A stretch of 64,000 nt of DNA from Flammeovirga agarivorans (GCF_012641475.1 NZ_JABAIL010000001.1:124001-188000); one strand, 5' to 3'; counted from the first letter of the stretch, positions 1-9,360 are shown. Made by a program: numbers and translations. Notes: a model not told the origin generated them from the sequence alone.

Positions 1-353
1 GGTATGGATTAACTAAAGCTCCAGGTGGATTTTCAGAGAAGATGAAAGAATTCATGTGGAGTGTGGGTGCCGAATACTGGTATAATGATTTATTCGCAGC
101 TCGTATGGGATACTTTTATGAGAACCCAGATAAAGGAGATCGTCAATATATGCAATTAGGCCTTGGTGTAAAATACCAAGTGGTTACATTAGATTTCTCA
201 TATCTCTTATCATTCAAGCGAAACAATCCATTAGAAGATACTTTACGATTTACACTATCGTTTAACTTTGGTGATAAAACGAAAAAAGGATCAAAGAAAA
301 GTAGTGGAGGAAGCTCTGGAGGTAATGATGTACTAGATGCTGACGATATTTAA
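1..353 (+). CDS. porV: Type IX secretion outer-membrane protein PorV, C-terminal part
   Basis: The reading frame is open from base 3, so the gene begins upstream of the window. The visible 117 residues give the last strands of a FadL-like beta-barrel: a WSVGAEYWYND stretch, then GYFYENP, LGLGVKY and a terminal TLRFTLSFNFGD strand. This pattern is typical of PorV, which shuttles T9SS cargo from the translocon to the PorU sortase complex at the outer membrane. After the barrel comes a low-complexity Lys/Ser/Gly tail of about 27 residues (KKGSKKSSGGSSGGN then acidic), which I do not recall as usual for the family. A terminator follows at once. porU would be expected upstream but cannot be seen. 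Confidence 0.82.
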   Translation, partial: YGLTKAPGGFSEKMKEFMWSVGAEYWYNDLFAARMGYFYENPDKGDRQYMQLGLGVKYQVVTLDFSYLLSFKRNNPLEDTLRFTLSFNFGDKTKKGSKKSSGGSSGGNDVLDADDI

Positions 354-372
354 TTCAAAATATTAGAATAAA

Positions 373-410
373 AGAAGGTGAGGAACATAAAAGTTATCTC
401 ACCTTTTTTT
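373..410 (+). terminator. Intrinsic terminator after porV
   Basis: An 8-bp inverted repeat (AAGGTGAG at 375-382, CTCACCTT at 398-405) is followed by a run of T. It ends the porV transcript just before the M16 gene that starts at 439. Confidence 0.75.
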
Positions 411-438
411 ATCTTCAAAAGATATTAAAAAAGACAAC

Positions 439-1725
439 ATGAAGATAAATTTAGATCGTACTATAGCACCAGATTCATATCCGGTAGAAGATTTTGTTTT
501 ATTAAAACCTGAAATTTTTTCAACAAGAAATCAGTGTAAAGTTTTTTCACTCAAAAATGCTTCTCAACCGATACTTCATTTTTCTATTGTTATTAAAGGA
601 GGGAAACTTGTTGAAGAGAAACAAGGAGCAGCTGCTTTAACTTCTAAAATGATGGGTGAAGGTGTGAAAGGGATGACTAGTGCTCAAATTCATGAATATT
701 TAGACTCTTTTGGAGCCATCATTTCAGTATCTAATGATATTGATTCATTTACTATCACAGGGCATTGTTTAAACCGATACTTTGAGCCTGTAATGGAAAT
801 GGTGAAAAGATACCTTACAGAGCCGACATTTTCAGAAAAGGAGTTTCAGCATATTCTGCAGGTTATGATTCAGCAGAAGATCTTAAGCGAAGAGAAGACG
901 TCTTTTTTGGCTACCAAGTTATTTAGAGAGAAATTTTACGGAAATAAGCACCCTTATGGAAGCTCATTAACTTCTGCAGAATTATCAGAGTTTCCCTTAC
1001 AAGAACTAGAGAATTATTTTAATAACCATGTAATTGGAGCTCCATTTGAAGTATTTATTTCTGGAGATGTTGACGATAAACATATTAAAATTATTGATGA
1101 GCAACTAGGGGACCTTAATATCTCTTCAGAAGCTGCAAATTTAATTTACCCTGATTTTGTATCTAAAATAGCTAGTGATGAATTAAAGATATATCAAGAA
1201 AAGGAAGATGCTGTACAAACTAGCTTAAGAATAGGATGTCCCACTTTTAAATTGCCCCATGATGATCTAGAAGCGTTCTCTGTGATGAATGAAACATTAG
1301 GTGGGTATTTTGGGTCAAGGTTGATGAGAAACATTAGAGAGGATAAAGGGTTGTCTTATGGAATTCACTCTTCCTTCCGAAATGAAATCAATCAAGGTTA
1401 TTTTTTAATTGCTTCTGATGTGAAAAAAGATCTTAAAGATTTAGCAATTGATGAAATAAGAAAAGAAATAGATGTACTTGCGACTGAGGTAGTTTCGCAG
1501 GAGGAGCTATTGACAGTGAAAAACTATATGGCAGGTAGTTTTGTGATGTCTATTAATTCAAATATTTCGCTTTTAGAAATAACAAAAGGCCTTTATAAGA
1601 AAGGATTACCATTCGATTATTATGACAATTATGTGTCAAGAATACAGAGTATTACTGAACAGGATATCATGGCGATGGTAAATAAATATTTAAAAGGAGA
1701 TTTACTTGAAATAGCAGTAGGGTAG
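439..1725 (+). CDS. M16 family peptidase-like protein lacking the zinc motif
   Basis: This 428-residue protein has the two-domain M16 (pitrilysin/insulinase) fold. The N-terminal domain shows VEEKQGAAALTSKMMGEGVKG where active members have the HxxEH zinc site, so the metal ligands are missing. The C-terminal domain keeps the family Arg/Tyr signature (RNIREDKGLSYG). In two-subunit M16 enzymes one chain is catalytic and the other has lost zinc but supplies this substrate-binding element. The protein is therefore best read as the non-catalytic partner. An active M16 chain lies at 14390-15628. No signal peptide is visible. The start is an ATG in an A-rich leader. Confidence 0.8.
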   Translation: MKINLDRTIAPDSYPVEDFVLLKPEIFSTRNQCKVFSLKNASQPILHFSIVIKGGKLVEEKQGAAALTSKMMGEGVKGMTSAQIHEYLDSFGAIISVSNDIDSFTITGHCLNRYFEPVMEMVKRYLTEPTFSEKEFQHILQVMIQQKILSEEKTSFLATKLFREKFYGNKHPYGSSLTSAELSEFPLQELENYFNNHVIGAPFEVFISGDVDDKHIKIIDEQLGDLNISSEAANLIYPDFVSKIASDELKIYQEKEDAVQTSLRIGCPTFKLPHDDLEAFSVMNETLGGYFGSRLMRNIREDKGLSYGIHSSFRNEINQGYFLIASDVKKDLKDLAIDEIRKEIDVLATEVVSQEELLTVKNYMAGSFVMSINSNISLLEITKGLYKKGLPFDYYDNYVSRIQSITEQDIMAMVNKYLKGDLLEIAVG

Positions 1726-1743
1726 CCTTTTAAATAAACAAAA

Positions 1744-1776
1744 AGTGCTAGTAAGTTTTTAAAGCTTACTAGCACT
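1744..1776 (+). terminator. Strong hairpin after the M16 gene
   Basis: A perfect 12-bp stem (AGTGCTAGTAAG at 1744-1755, CTTACTAGCACT at 1765-1776) lies 19 bases after the stop codon. The following tract is only moderately T-rich, so it may act as a terminator or as a 3'-end stabiliser. Confidence 0.6.
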
Positions 1777-2104
1777 ATGTTTGTAGTTTGAAGTTTGTGA
1801 AGTATTTGTTAATACTTAGTAAATTTGTGCGACAACATAAGTTGCCAGTTAATATCTTTTGACTAAAAAAACTATGTAATTAGTTCAGTTGCATTAGTTG
1901 AAAGTTTGTTGTTACATAGTAAGTTAAAAAATAGTCTGTAATGTTAGTTTATTTGTTTATTAAAGTGTGATAAAAACGTTTATAAGTTTAATATTTCTTA
2001 CTCCGTTTTATCTTGATACAATGGTAATACATTGAGATTTAATAAGCAATATTTGTTAACATTTGACCCTTTTTTTATGAGATAAATCGTATCGATTATT
2101 TGAT

Positions 2105-2130
2105 AAGTACTAATTTTTAGTGCTTTTTTT
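2105..2130 (+). terminator. Hairpin with T-run in a gene-free region
   Basis: An 8-bp stem with one G-T pair (AAGTACTA at 2105-2112, TAGTGCTT at 2118-2125) runs into seven T. It lies about 330 bases past the previous terminator and 200 bases before the next gene, so it has no protein-coding gene to terminate. Confidence 0.55.
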
Positions 2131-2338
2131 ATTGTTAAATGATTTTAGTCAAATTTTTAATTCTTTTTCTACAACACTTTAAAAAAGTTGATAAATTGTA
2201 TAAAACTTACATAAGTATGTAAAGCTGATATATTTTAGATATTTCCCAATAAATATTAATATAACTTAAATGTTAAATAAAGTACCCGTATACATTAATA
2301 CATTAAAAAATCTAACTCTTAAAAAATACTCATAGAAT

Positions 2339-3442
2339 ATGGCATCATTTGATAACTTGGATATGGCTACTTTATCAGGTAGTTCTTTAGCAAACTTTAA
2401 AAAAATTCAAAACCAATACACTATTGAACCTCAATTCAAAAGTAAGTTCAATAAGGCAAAATTAATTAGTACTTTATGTTATCCAGTTGAAGCCATTAAC
2501 CAGAAATGGTTGTATAAAAAAATAGATAAGTTAAGTGTTGATAAAGCTCCTGTATTTGTTTTAGGTCATTGGAGAAGTGGTACAACGCACTTACACAATA
2601 TGCTAAGTAAAGATCCTCAGTTTGGATTTGTGAATACTTTCCAAAGTGTATTTCCTAATGCTATGATGTTTGGTAGAAATATTTTCACATTTATGATGAA
2701 ACAATTTATGCCAAAGGAAAGACCTGCTGATGGTTTGAAGTTAGACCCTAAGTTTCCTCAAGAAGAAGAGTTTGCTTTAGGAAATTTACATGATATGAGT
2801 TTCTATTATTTTTGGTATTTCCCACAGGATACTGTAAGAATATTTGATAGATTCTTACTGGGTAAAGGATTAACTGAAGAGGATAAACAATTATGGAGAG
2901 ATACTTATGAGCGTTTTGTAAAACTTGCTCTATGGCAAACTAAAGGAGAACGTTTCTTGTCTAAAAACCCTCCTCATACTGCAAGGGTTGATGAGATTTT
3001 AAAAATCTATCCTAATGCGAAATTTATCTATATCTACAGAAATCCATATGAGGTATTTGGATCTACGGTAAGGTTCTTTAAAGGTGTATTACCAAGTCAG
3101 AAGTTCCAAGAGATTTCAGATGAACAACTTGAACAAAATATCTTAGATGTCTTTACTAAGATGTATGACAAGTATGAAACAGATAAAGCATTGATACCGG
3201 AGGAAAATCTAATTGAAATTAAATATGAAGAGTTCGCTAAGGATAACCTAGGTTATTTAGAGAACATCTATAAGCATTTAGATATCGGAGACTTTGAAAA
3301 AGCTAAACCTTATATGGTTGAATATTTAAATGGCTTAGGAACCCATAAAAAACATCAATATCAATTCCCTCAAAACACAATTGATAAAGTAAATAAGCAT
3401 TGGAGTTACGCTTTTGAAAAGTGGAATTACGAAATGCTGTAA
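2339..3442 (+). CDS. Sulfotransferase family protein
   Basis: This 367-residue cytoplasmic protein carries the PAPS-binding signatures of the sulfotransferase family. The 5'-phosphosulfate loop is GHWRSGTTH near residue 78. The 3'-phosphate region is KNPPHTARVDEILKIYPNAKFIYIYRNPYEVF around residues 210-238. It would transfer sulfate from 3'-phosphoadenylyl sulfate to an alcohol or amine on a lipid, glycan or small molecule, but the acceptor cannot be read from the sequence. It stands alone, with no PAPS-synthesis or glycan genes beside it, after a long non-coding leader. A bidirectional terminator closes it. Confidence 0.82.
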   Translation: MASFDNLDMATLSGSSLANFKKIQNQYTIEPQFKSKFNKAKLISTLCYPVEAINQKWLYKKIDKLSVDKAPVFVLGHWRSGTTHLHNMLSKDPQFGFVNTFQSVFPNAMMFGRNIFTFMMKQFMPKERPADGLKLDPKFPQEEEFALGNLHDMSFYYFWYFPQDTVRIFDRFLLGKGLTEEDKQLWRDTYERFVKLALWQTKGERFLSKNPPHTARVDEILKIYPNAKFIYIYRNPYEVFGSTVRFFKGVLPSQKFQEISDEQLEQNILDVFTKMYDKYETDKALIPEENLIEIKYEEFAKDNLGYLENIYKHLDIGDFEKAKPYMVEYLNGLGTHKKHQYQFPQNTIDKVNKHWSYAFEKWNYEML

Positions 3443-3446
3443 ATAG

Positions 3447-3482
3447 AAAAAGACCTTCAACGGAAAGTTGAAGGTCTTTTTT
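3447..3482. terminator. Bidirectional terminator between the sulfotransferase and the efflux operon
   Basis: An 11-bp perfect stem (AGACCTTCAAC at 3451-3461, GTTGAAGGTCT at 3467-3477) with a GGAAA loop is flanked by A on the left and T on the right. It can end both converging transcripts. Confidence 0.85.
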
Positions 3483-3501
3483 ATATGAATAATTTCTTTG
3501 A

Positions 3502-4944
3502 TTATTCTTGTGCTTGTTGTTGCTCTTCTCTAGTAATCCAACCACCACCAAGCGCTTTGTATAGCTGTACATAAGAAGTTAAGATTTTTCCTTGTACAGT
3601 AACCAAATTAAGTTCTGCTTCGAAAGCAGTACGCTGTTGTTCTAGGTATTCAAGGTAACTAGTAACACCCTTATCATATCTTTGTTTTGATAAGTACTCA
3701 GCATTAGTAGCTGCTACAACGTGTTTTCTTCTGGCAATAAGTTCTTCTTGGTAGTATTGAACAGAAGCTAAAGCATCTTCTACTTCTTGGAAAGCAGCAA
3801 TAGCACTTCTTTCATATTCTAGAATTGATGCTTCAAGTCTCGCTTTTTCAACCTCTACTTTTCTTTTGTTTTTACCCCATTGGAATAATGGACCAACAAT
3901 ACCAGCACCGATATTCCAAGCAGCTTCAGCACCAGATGCAGTATTAATAATACTTAGTGCACTTGATACACCGGCAGCACCTGTTAAACTGATGGTAGGG
4001 AATCTATTAGCAATAGCAGCTCCTACATTAGCATTCTGAGCAACTATTTCTTGTTCTGTGCGAAGAAGGTCAGGACGTCTTTTCAATAGATCTGAAGGAA
4101 TTCCTGCAGGAATTACAGGAGGAATCTGTTGTTGATCTAAAGCTTGACCAGTAACAATCTCTCTAGGGTTTTCACCAAGTAATACAGAAAGAGCATTTTC
4201 AGATAAGGCTACACCTCTTTTATAAACTGGTACTGCACTCTCAGCAATTGCTTGTTGAATTTGTGCTTGGTTCAAATCAATTTCAGGAATAGTACCTAAT
4301 CTATACCTTGCATCCATAATTATAATAGAGCTATCTCTAGAAGCTAAAGTTTCCTGAGCAACTTTTAAACTGGCTTTATTTTCCAATAATTGGACATAGG
4401 CAGCAGCTACGTTGGCAATAACAGATAGTTGTACAGCTCTTAAGCCGTGAACTGTTCCTGTATAATTTGCCATTGCGGCCTCAGATAGTCTTCTGTTTTT
4501 ACCCCAAAGGTCAAGCTCCCAGTTCATTTGAAGTCCTCCAAAGTAGTTACTTACAGCTTCTGGTGAGGTAAAACCGTTGTACGTTCCGTAAGTATAACTA
4601 CCATTGTAATCGAATGATGGTCTTGTTTGAACTTTTTGAATACGGTAAAGCTTTTCCGCTTCAACGATTCTTTGCATTGCCACTCTAACATCTTGGTTAT
4701 TTTGCAATGCTATTGTAATTAAAGTATCAAGAATAGGATCTTTAATTAAAGTCCACCACCCGATAGTATCGGATGATGTAGTAACTATTGAGTCAACTCC
4801 AAAGCGATATTCAGTTGGAGAAACTATATCTGGGGCTTCATAATTTTTCCCCATTTTACAACTCCACATAAAAGCAGTGATGCTAAGAACTATGAAGAGC
4901 CTTTTGAAAGTTAAATTCAGTTTTTGATTCATTTTTCTATTCAT
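3502..4944 (-). CDS. RND efflux outer-membrane channel lipoprotein (TolC/OprM family)
   Basis: This 480-residue protein is an outer-membrane factor of the NodT/OprM type. A lipoprotein signal ends at Cys29 (FMWSC), and two repeats of the long helical/strand OEP domain follow. Family features include the NWELDLWGKNRR segment, a PxxLLxRRPDL-type motif (PSDLLKRRPDLLRTE) and GPLFQWGKNKRKVE. It forms the trimeric exit duct of the tripartite pump encoded just upstream. Its ATG overlaps the last 8 bases of the pump gene, which points to translational coupling. A second possible ATG lies four codons inside. Confidence 0.9.
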   Translation of the reverse strand: MNRKMNQKLNLTFKRLFIVLSITAFMWSCKMGKNYEAPDIVSPTEYRFGVDSIVTTSSDTIGWWTLIKDPILDTLITIALQNNQDVRVAMQRIVEAEKLYRIQKVQTRPSFDYNGSYTYGTYNGFTSPEAVSNYFGGLQMNWELDLWGKNRRLSEAAMANYTGTVHGLRAVQLSVIANVAAAYVQLLENKASLKVAQETLASRDSSIIIMDARYRLGTIPEIDLNQAQIQQAIAESAVPVYKRGVALSENALSVLLGENPREIVTGQALDQQQIPPVIPAGIPSDLLKRRPDLLRTEQEIVAQNANVGAAIANRFPTISLTGAAGVSSALSIINTASGAEAAWNIGAGIVGPLFQWGKNKRKVEVEKARLEASILEYERSAIAAFQEVEDALASVQYYQEELIARRKHVVAATNAEYLSKQRYDKGVTSYLEYLEQQRTAFEAELNLVTVQGKILTSYVQLYKALGGGWITREEQQQAQE

Positions 4945-7900
4945 CTGCCGTTGAAGTTTTCACTCTGTCTTTTTCATAACCAGCAATTCGACCTACTAAT
5001 ACGAATAGCATAGGATAAAGGAACAGTCCTAATATTGTTGCCATACCCATACCTCCAAGTAGAGCCATACCCATTACTTTTCTTGCTTCTGCTCCAGAAC
5101 CTGTAGCGATTACAAGTGGAAGAACACCAAGAATAAATGAGAATGCTGTCATCAGAATAGGTCTAAATCTTAGTTTTGCAGATTCAATTGCAGCATCGTA
5201 AAGTGATAAGCCTTCATCAAATTTAAGCTTAGCAAATTCTACGATTAGGATGGCGTTTTTGGCTGCCATCGCGATAAGCATTACTAATGAAATCTGAGCA
5301 AAGATGTTATTTTCATAACTCTCACTAAAGAATCTAGCAAACCATAATAAGAAGAATGCTCCAAATATGGCAAATGGAGTACCTAATAGAATACTGAATG
5401 GCATTGACCATGATTCGTATTGGGCAGCCAAGATTAAGAATACAAATATCAAGGAGAATGCAAAAATGATAAATACAGACCCCGAAGCCTTTTTCTCTTG
5501 GAATGACATACCATTCCAAGAATAAGTCATGTTCGAAGGTAAGACTTCTGCAGCAACCTCTTCGAGGGCATCCATAGCTTGACCCGAACTATAACCTGGA
5601 GCAGGAGAACCTGTTACTTCTACTGATCTAAGCAAGTTAAATCGGTTTGTAAATTCAGGACCACTAACTCTTTCAATATTTACAAGTGTTGATAACGGAA
5701 CCTTTGCTCCATTGTTCGACTTCACATAGAAAAGGTCTAATTGCTTTTCATTATTTCTATATTCAGGCTCTGCTTGTACATATGCTCTATATAAACGACC
5801 AAATCTGTTGAAGTCATTGACATAAGAACCGCCTAGGAAGGCTGCAAATGTTGTATAAACATCTTGAAGGTTTACTCCAAGCTTTAATATCTTGTCTTTA
5901 TTGATATCAATAAATCGTTGTGGTACACTTGCTTCAAAAGTAGTAAATGCCATACCGATTTCCGGTCTTGCATTAGCTGCTTTGATAAACTCGTTTGTAT
6001 AATTCGCCAAATAATCTGGAGTGTTACCACCTTTATCTTGGACCATGATACTGAAACCAGAACCGTTACCTAAACCAGGGATTGCAGGAGGACCAAAGGC
6101 AAATATTTTCGCTTCGGTGATTTGAGTTGCAAAAAGATAATTCAACTTTTGGATTACCTGTTTTGCAGTTAACTCTCTTTCATCCCATTTCTTTAATGTG
6201 ACAAAGAAGAAAGTAGAGTTTGTAGAGTTACTACTCGAAAGTAATGAGTAACCAGCTACAGTTGTTGTCATTTCGATTTCTGGAATCTGAGAGACAATCT
6301 TTTCTACTTTATATGATAATTCGTTTGTTCTTTGTAGTGATGAAGCTACAGGTAACTGTGCATTTATATAGATGTATCCTTGATCTTCTTCTGGAATAAA
6401 TCCAATAGGAACTTTAACACCTAACCAACCTGCAGCAACTAATGTACAACCAATAAAGACACAACTCATTACAATCTTTCTTGTTGCGATCTTAGTTACA
6501 CTAATGTATGATTTTGTAGAACGGTCAAAAACATTATTGAATACCTTGAAAAATGCTCCAAGTGGACCACCCACTGGTTCTGATTTTCTCAATATCAAGC
6601 CACAAAGTGCAGGAGATAATGTTAAGGCATTTAGTGATGAGAAACATACTGATACAGCTACTGTAATGGCAAACTGTTGATATAATCGTCCAGTAATACC
6701 TGCCATAGCGGCTACAGGAATAAATACTGCAACAAGTACTAGCGTAGTTGCAATAACTGGAGCAGTTACCTCACTCATCGCTTTGTTAGTAGCTTCTTTT
6801 GGTGAGTAACCTTCTTCAAGGTAAACCTGAACCGCATCAACTACTACAATTGCATCATCCACTACAATACCAATGGCGAGTACTAAACCTAATAATGATA
6901 ATACATTGATTGTAAAACCTAATAGAGGGAATAGCATGAATGCTGCCACCAAAGATACAGGGATCGCCATTGTAGGAACTAATGTCGCTCTCCAATCTTG
7001 GATGAATACATATACCACAAGTACTACTAATAATAAGGCAACGAATAAAGTTTCGATAATCTCATTAATACCAGCAGTAATCGGAGCTGTTGAGTCAAGT
7101 GAAACTTCATACTCTATACCATTTGGAAAATCTTTTTTCAGATTATCCATTTTAGTAATCATTTGTTCTGCTAGTTCAACGGCATTTGAACCTGGTGCTT
7201 GGTAAATAGCGATTACCGCACAGTTATTACCATTTAGTCTTGTAAATGCAGAGTACGTTTCAACACCTAATTCGATTCTTGCTACGTCTCTTAATAATAC
7301 TTGACTACCATCTTTATTTGTTCTTACTACAATATTTCCGAACTCTTCTTCTGATTGAAGACGGTCTGGAAGAAGTACTGTATATGTAAACTCAGTACCT
7401 TTTGGCGCAGGCTCTGCACCAAACTTACCACCAGGAACGATAACGTTCTGATTTGAAATAGCATTAGTGATTTCAGGAACTGTAAGGTTCAGTTTTGCTA
7501 AGATATCTGGCTTTACCCAAATACGCATTGAGTAATCTGATGTACCTAATACTGCTACACTACCAATACCTTTTGTTCTTGCTAGAACGTCTTTGATATT
7601 AATTAGTGAGTAGTTTCCTAAAAAGTTTTGATCAAATCTACCATCGGGAGAGGTAAGAGTGATCAGCATTAGAATGTTAGGTAATGATTTCTCTGTTTTA
7701 ACACCTGTTCTTTTTACCGCATCGGGTAATTTCGGAGTGGCAGTTGCTACACGGTTTTGTGTAAATACCGTACTCATATCAGGGTCAGTACCGATTTCAA
7801 ATGAAGTCTGAATCTGTAAAGTACCATCATTGGAGTTGATGGACTTCATGTATATCATATTCTCAACACCATTAATTTCCTGTTCTAATGGAGTTGCTAC

Positions 7901-8098
7901 TGATTGTTCTACATTTAGGGCACTCGCACCAGTGTAAGTTGCTGTAATCTTTACAATAGGAGGAGTTAAATTAGGGTACTGTTCGATGGGTAACCCTTTC
8001 ATAGATACCGCACCGACGATGGTCATAATAATGGCAATGACCATGGCGACTATTGGTCGCCTAACGAAAAAGTTGGATTTTATTTGTTCTTGGCTCAT
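4937..8098 (-). CDS. RND family multidrug efflux pump, inner-membrane subunit (HAE1 type)
   Basis: At 1053 residues this is the standard AcrB/MexB length. It has the N-terminal NFFVRRPIVAMVIAI membrane segment, two large periplasmic loops, and the proton-relay aspartates in GIVVDDAIVVVDAV in transmembrane segment 4. The partner lysine sits in MAAKNAILIVEFAK in segment 10. It exports lipophilic drugs, bile-salt-like compounds or dyes using the proton gradient. The substrate range cannot be told from the sequence. It lies between the adaptor gene (2-base gap) and the outer-membrane channel gene (8-base overlap), giving a complete tripartite system. Confidence 0.93.
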   Translation of the reverse strand: MSQEQIKSNFFVRRPIVAMVIAIIMTIVGAVSMKGLPIEQYPNLTPPIVKITATYTGASALNVEQSVATPLEQEINGVENMIYMKSINSNDGTLQIQTSFEIGTDPDMSTVFTQNRVATATPKLPDAVKRTGVKTEKSLPNILMLITLTSPDGRFDQNFLGNYSLINIKDVLARTKGIGSVAVLGTSDYSMRIWVKPDILAKLNLTVPEITNAISNQNVIVPGGKFGAEPAPKGTEFTYTVLLPDRLQSEEEFGNIVVRTNKDGSQVLLRDVARIELGVETYSAFTRLNGNNCAVIAIYQAPGSNAVELAEQMITKMDNLKKDFPNGIEYEVSLDSTAPITAGINEIIETLFVALLLVVLVVYVFIQDWRATLVPTMAIPVSLVAAFMLFPLLGFTINVLSLLGLVLAIGIVVDDAIVVVDAVQVYLEEGYSPKEATNKAMSEVTAPVIATTLVLVAVFIPVAAMAGITGRLYQQFAITVAVSVCFSSLNALTLSPALCGLILRKSEPVGGPLGAFFKVFNNVFDRSTKSYISVTKIATRKIVMSCVFIGCTLVAAGWLGVKVPIGFIPEEDQGYIYINAQLPVASSLQRTNELSYKVEKIVSQIPEIEMTTTVAGYSLLSSSNSTNSTFFFVTLKKWDERELTAKQVIQKLNYLFATQITEAKIFAFGPPAIPGLGNGSGFSIMVQDKGGNTPDYLANYTNEFIKAANARPEIGMAFTTFEASVPQRFIDINKDKILKLGVNLQDVYTTFAAFLGGSYVNDFNRFGRLYRAYVQAEPEYRNNEKQLDLFYVKSNNGAKVPLSTLVNIERVSGPEFTNRFNLLRSVEVTGSPAPGYSSGQAMDALEEVAAEVLPSNMTYSWNGMSFQEKKASGSVFIIFAFSLIFVFLILAAQYESWSMPFSILLGTPFAIFGAFFLLWFARFFSESYENNIFAQISLVMLIAMAAKNAILIVEFAKLKFDEGLSLYDAAIESAKLRFRPILMTAFSFILGVLPLVIATGSGAEARKVMGMALLGGMGMATILGLFLYPMLFVLVGRIAGYEKDRVKTSTADE

Positions 8099-8100
8099 TA

Positions 8101-9288
8101 TTATCCTTCGTACTGTGATTCGAACTTAACAACTTTGAATTTGATAGTAGCACCTTCGTGTACCTTTTGTAAGCCTTCTAAAACGACTTTGTCGCCTTTT
8201 TTCAAGCCTGAACGTACAAGCCAATAGTCTTTATAAGTACGGCCAAGTTCAACACTTTTTTGAGTTACTTTTCCTTGGCTATCCACTACAAAAACAGAAT
8301 AACGCCCTTGGAATTCCATGATAGCTCTTTGTGGAACCAGAATACCGTTTGGAACGATATCAATAACAGATCTTACTTTTGCAAATTGTCCTGGTCTAAT
8401 TAAACCATCAGTATTAGGGAATGTTGCTTGAATAAGCATTGCGCCTGTATTTGCGTCAACATTTCTGTCAAGAAAATCATAATGTCCTTTTTCAGCATAA
8501 ACAGTATTATCAGAGAAAATTAATTCTAACTTATCGGTTTCTTCATCATTTGACCTAGCTTCTTTCTTGCCGCCGTTTTTCTCTCGGCTAATAGCATATC
8601 TAGCTAGTTTCAGATAATCATTTTCAGTAATAAAGAAACGAACGTTTACAGAGTCAATTCTAGAAACTGTATTTAAGATAACTGGGTTAGGATCTCTACC
8701 TACGAATTCACCAACTTTAGCTTCAGTTCTACCAATGATACCATTAATTGGAGATTCGATAGTAGTATAACCAAGTTCGATTTGTGCCATTCTTAGGTTG
8801 GCTTTTGCTGCAGCTACCATAGATTCAGCAGCACCTTTCTCTGCTAAAGCTGCATCAAGATCAGATTTTGAAACGGCATTTTGTTCTGCCAAAGGTTGAA
8901 TTCTGTCTAAATCATTAGATGCTCTGATTAATGTTACTTCAGCTTCTGCTAATTTACTTTTTAGCATTGTTACTTCAGCAGCATATGTTTGAGGATCGAC
9001 AGTATATAGAAGTTGTCCTTTTTTTACTCTACTACCTTCTTTGAAGTGTATACCTTCTAAATAGCCTTCAACTCGAGAACGAATTGGGATATCTTTTGTA
9101 CCGTACACTTGTCCCACAAATACCTTTGATAAGGGAACGTCCTGTACCAACACTTCGGTAACCGGTATTTCTACTTGAGGGATCTTAAGTTGCTTTTTTG
9201 CTTCATCGCCACCACATCCAATAAGGAAGTAAGATGTGAATGTCAGTGCTATAAGTTTAAAAGCATTATTAAAGAAATTAGATGTCAT
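8101..9288 (-). CDS. RND efflux periplasmic adaptor lipoprotein (membrane fusion protein)
   Basis: This 395-residue protein has a lipoprotein signal ending at Cys25 (LIGC). Next come a lipoyl/beta-barrel region (VEGYLEGIHFKEGSRVKKGQLLY), a helical hairpin with alternating Ala/Glu/Leu around residues 100-165, and the returning half (IELGYTTIESPINGIIG). A C-terminal membrane-proximal domain completes it. This is the AcrA/MexA layout. It bridges pump and channel. It is the first gene of the operon; a possible -7 box lies about 47 bases upstream. No local TetR or MarR repressor is present. Confidence 0.92.
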   Translation of the reverse strand: MTSNFFNNAFKLIALTFTSYFLIGCGGDEAKKQLKIPQVEIPVTEVLVQDVPLSKVFVGQVYGTKDIPIRSRVEGYLEGIHFKEGSRVKKGQLLYTVDPQTYAAEVTMLKSKLAEAEVTLIRASNDLDRIQPLAEQNAVSKSDLDAALAEKGAAESMVAAAKANLRMAQIELGYTTIESPINGIIGRTEAKVGEFVGRDPNPVILNTVSRIDSVNVRFFITENDYLKLARYAISREKNGGKKEARSNDEETDKLELIFSDNTVYAEKGHYDFLDRNVDANTGAMLIQATFPNTDGLIRPGQFAKVRSVIDIVPNGILVPQRAIMEFQGRYSVFVVDSQGKVTQKSVELGRTYKDYWLVRSGLKKGDKVVLEGLQKVHEGATIKFKVVKFESQYEG

Positions 9289-9334
9289 TATATTAGGTCG
9301 TGTAGTTTGATGTTATATGGACTATATAATCCAA

Positions 9335-9342
9335 CAAATCTA
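9335..9342 (-). promoter_or_regulatory. Possible -7 box of the efflux operon
   Basis: On the minus strand this reads TAGATTTG and matches the Bacteroidota -7 consensus TAnnTTTG. It lies 46 bases before the adaptor ATG in the short gap after glpK. I do not see a good -33 TTG at the expected distance, so the call is weak. Confidence 0.35.
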
Positions 9343-9360
9343 TGAAATATTTGTTAATGA

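Larger units (their letters stand above)
1726..2338. other. 613-base intergenic region with two terminators and a possible small RNA
   Basis: No open reading frame of useful length is present on either strand. The region holds the terminator of the upstream gene (1744-1776), a Bacteroidota-like -7 box (TAAATTTG, 1820-1827), a widely spaced perfect 9-bp inverted repeat (ACTATGTAA at 1871-1879, TTACATAGT at 1912-1920) and a second hairpin-plus-T terminator (2105-2130). Two terminators in series with no gene between them suggest a short non-coding transcript of roughly 300 nt. This is inference. The rest is plain AT-rich sequence leading to the sulfotransferase gene. Confidence 0.5.

Noticed and set aside
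1776..1783. TATGTTTG as a promoter
   Set aside because: It matches the -7 consensus but overlaps the right edge of the M16 terminator hairpin and lies more than 500 bases from any gene. Chance is likely in AT-rich DNA.
3303..3572. Minus-strand open frame across the sulfotransferase end and terminator
   Set aside because: It would read through the strong bidirectional terminator and overlaps two real genes. The product is Lys/Asn-rich noise.
6873..7205. 110-codon open frame opposite the RND pump gene
   Set aside because: It lies wholly antisense to a well-conserved domain of the pump, its product has no domain or signal, and its composition mirrors the complementary strand.
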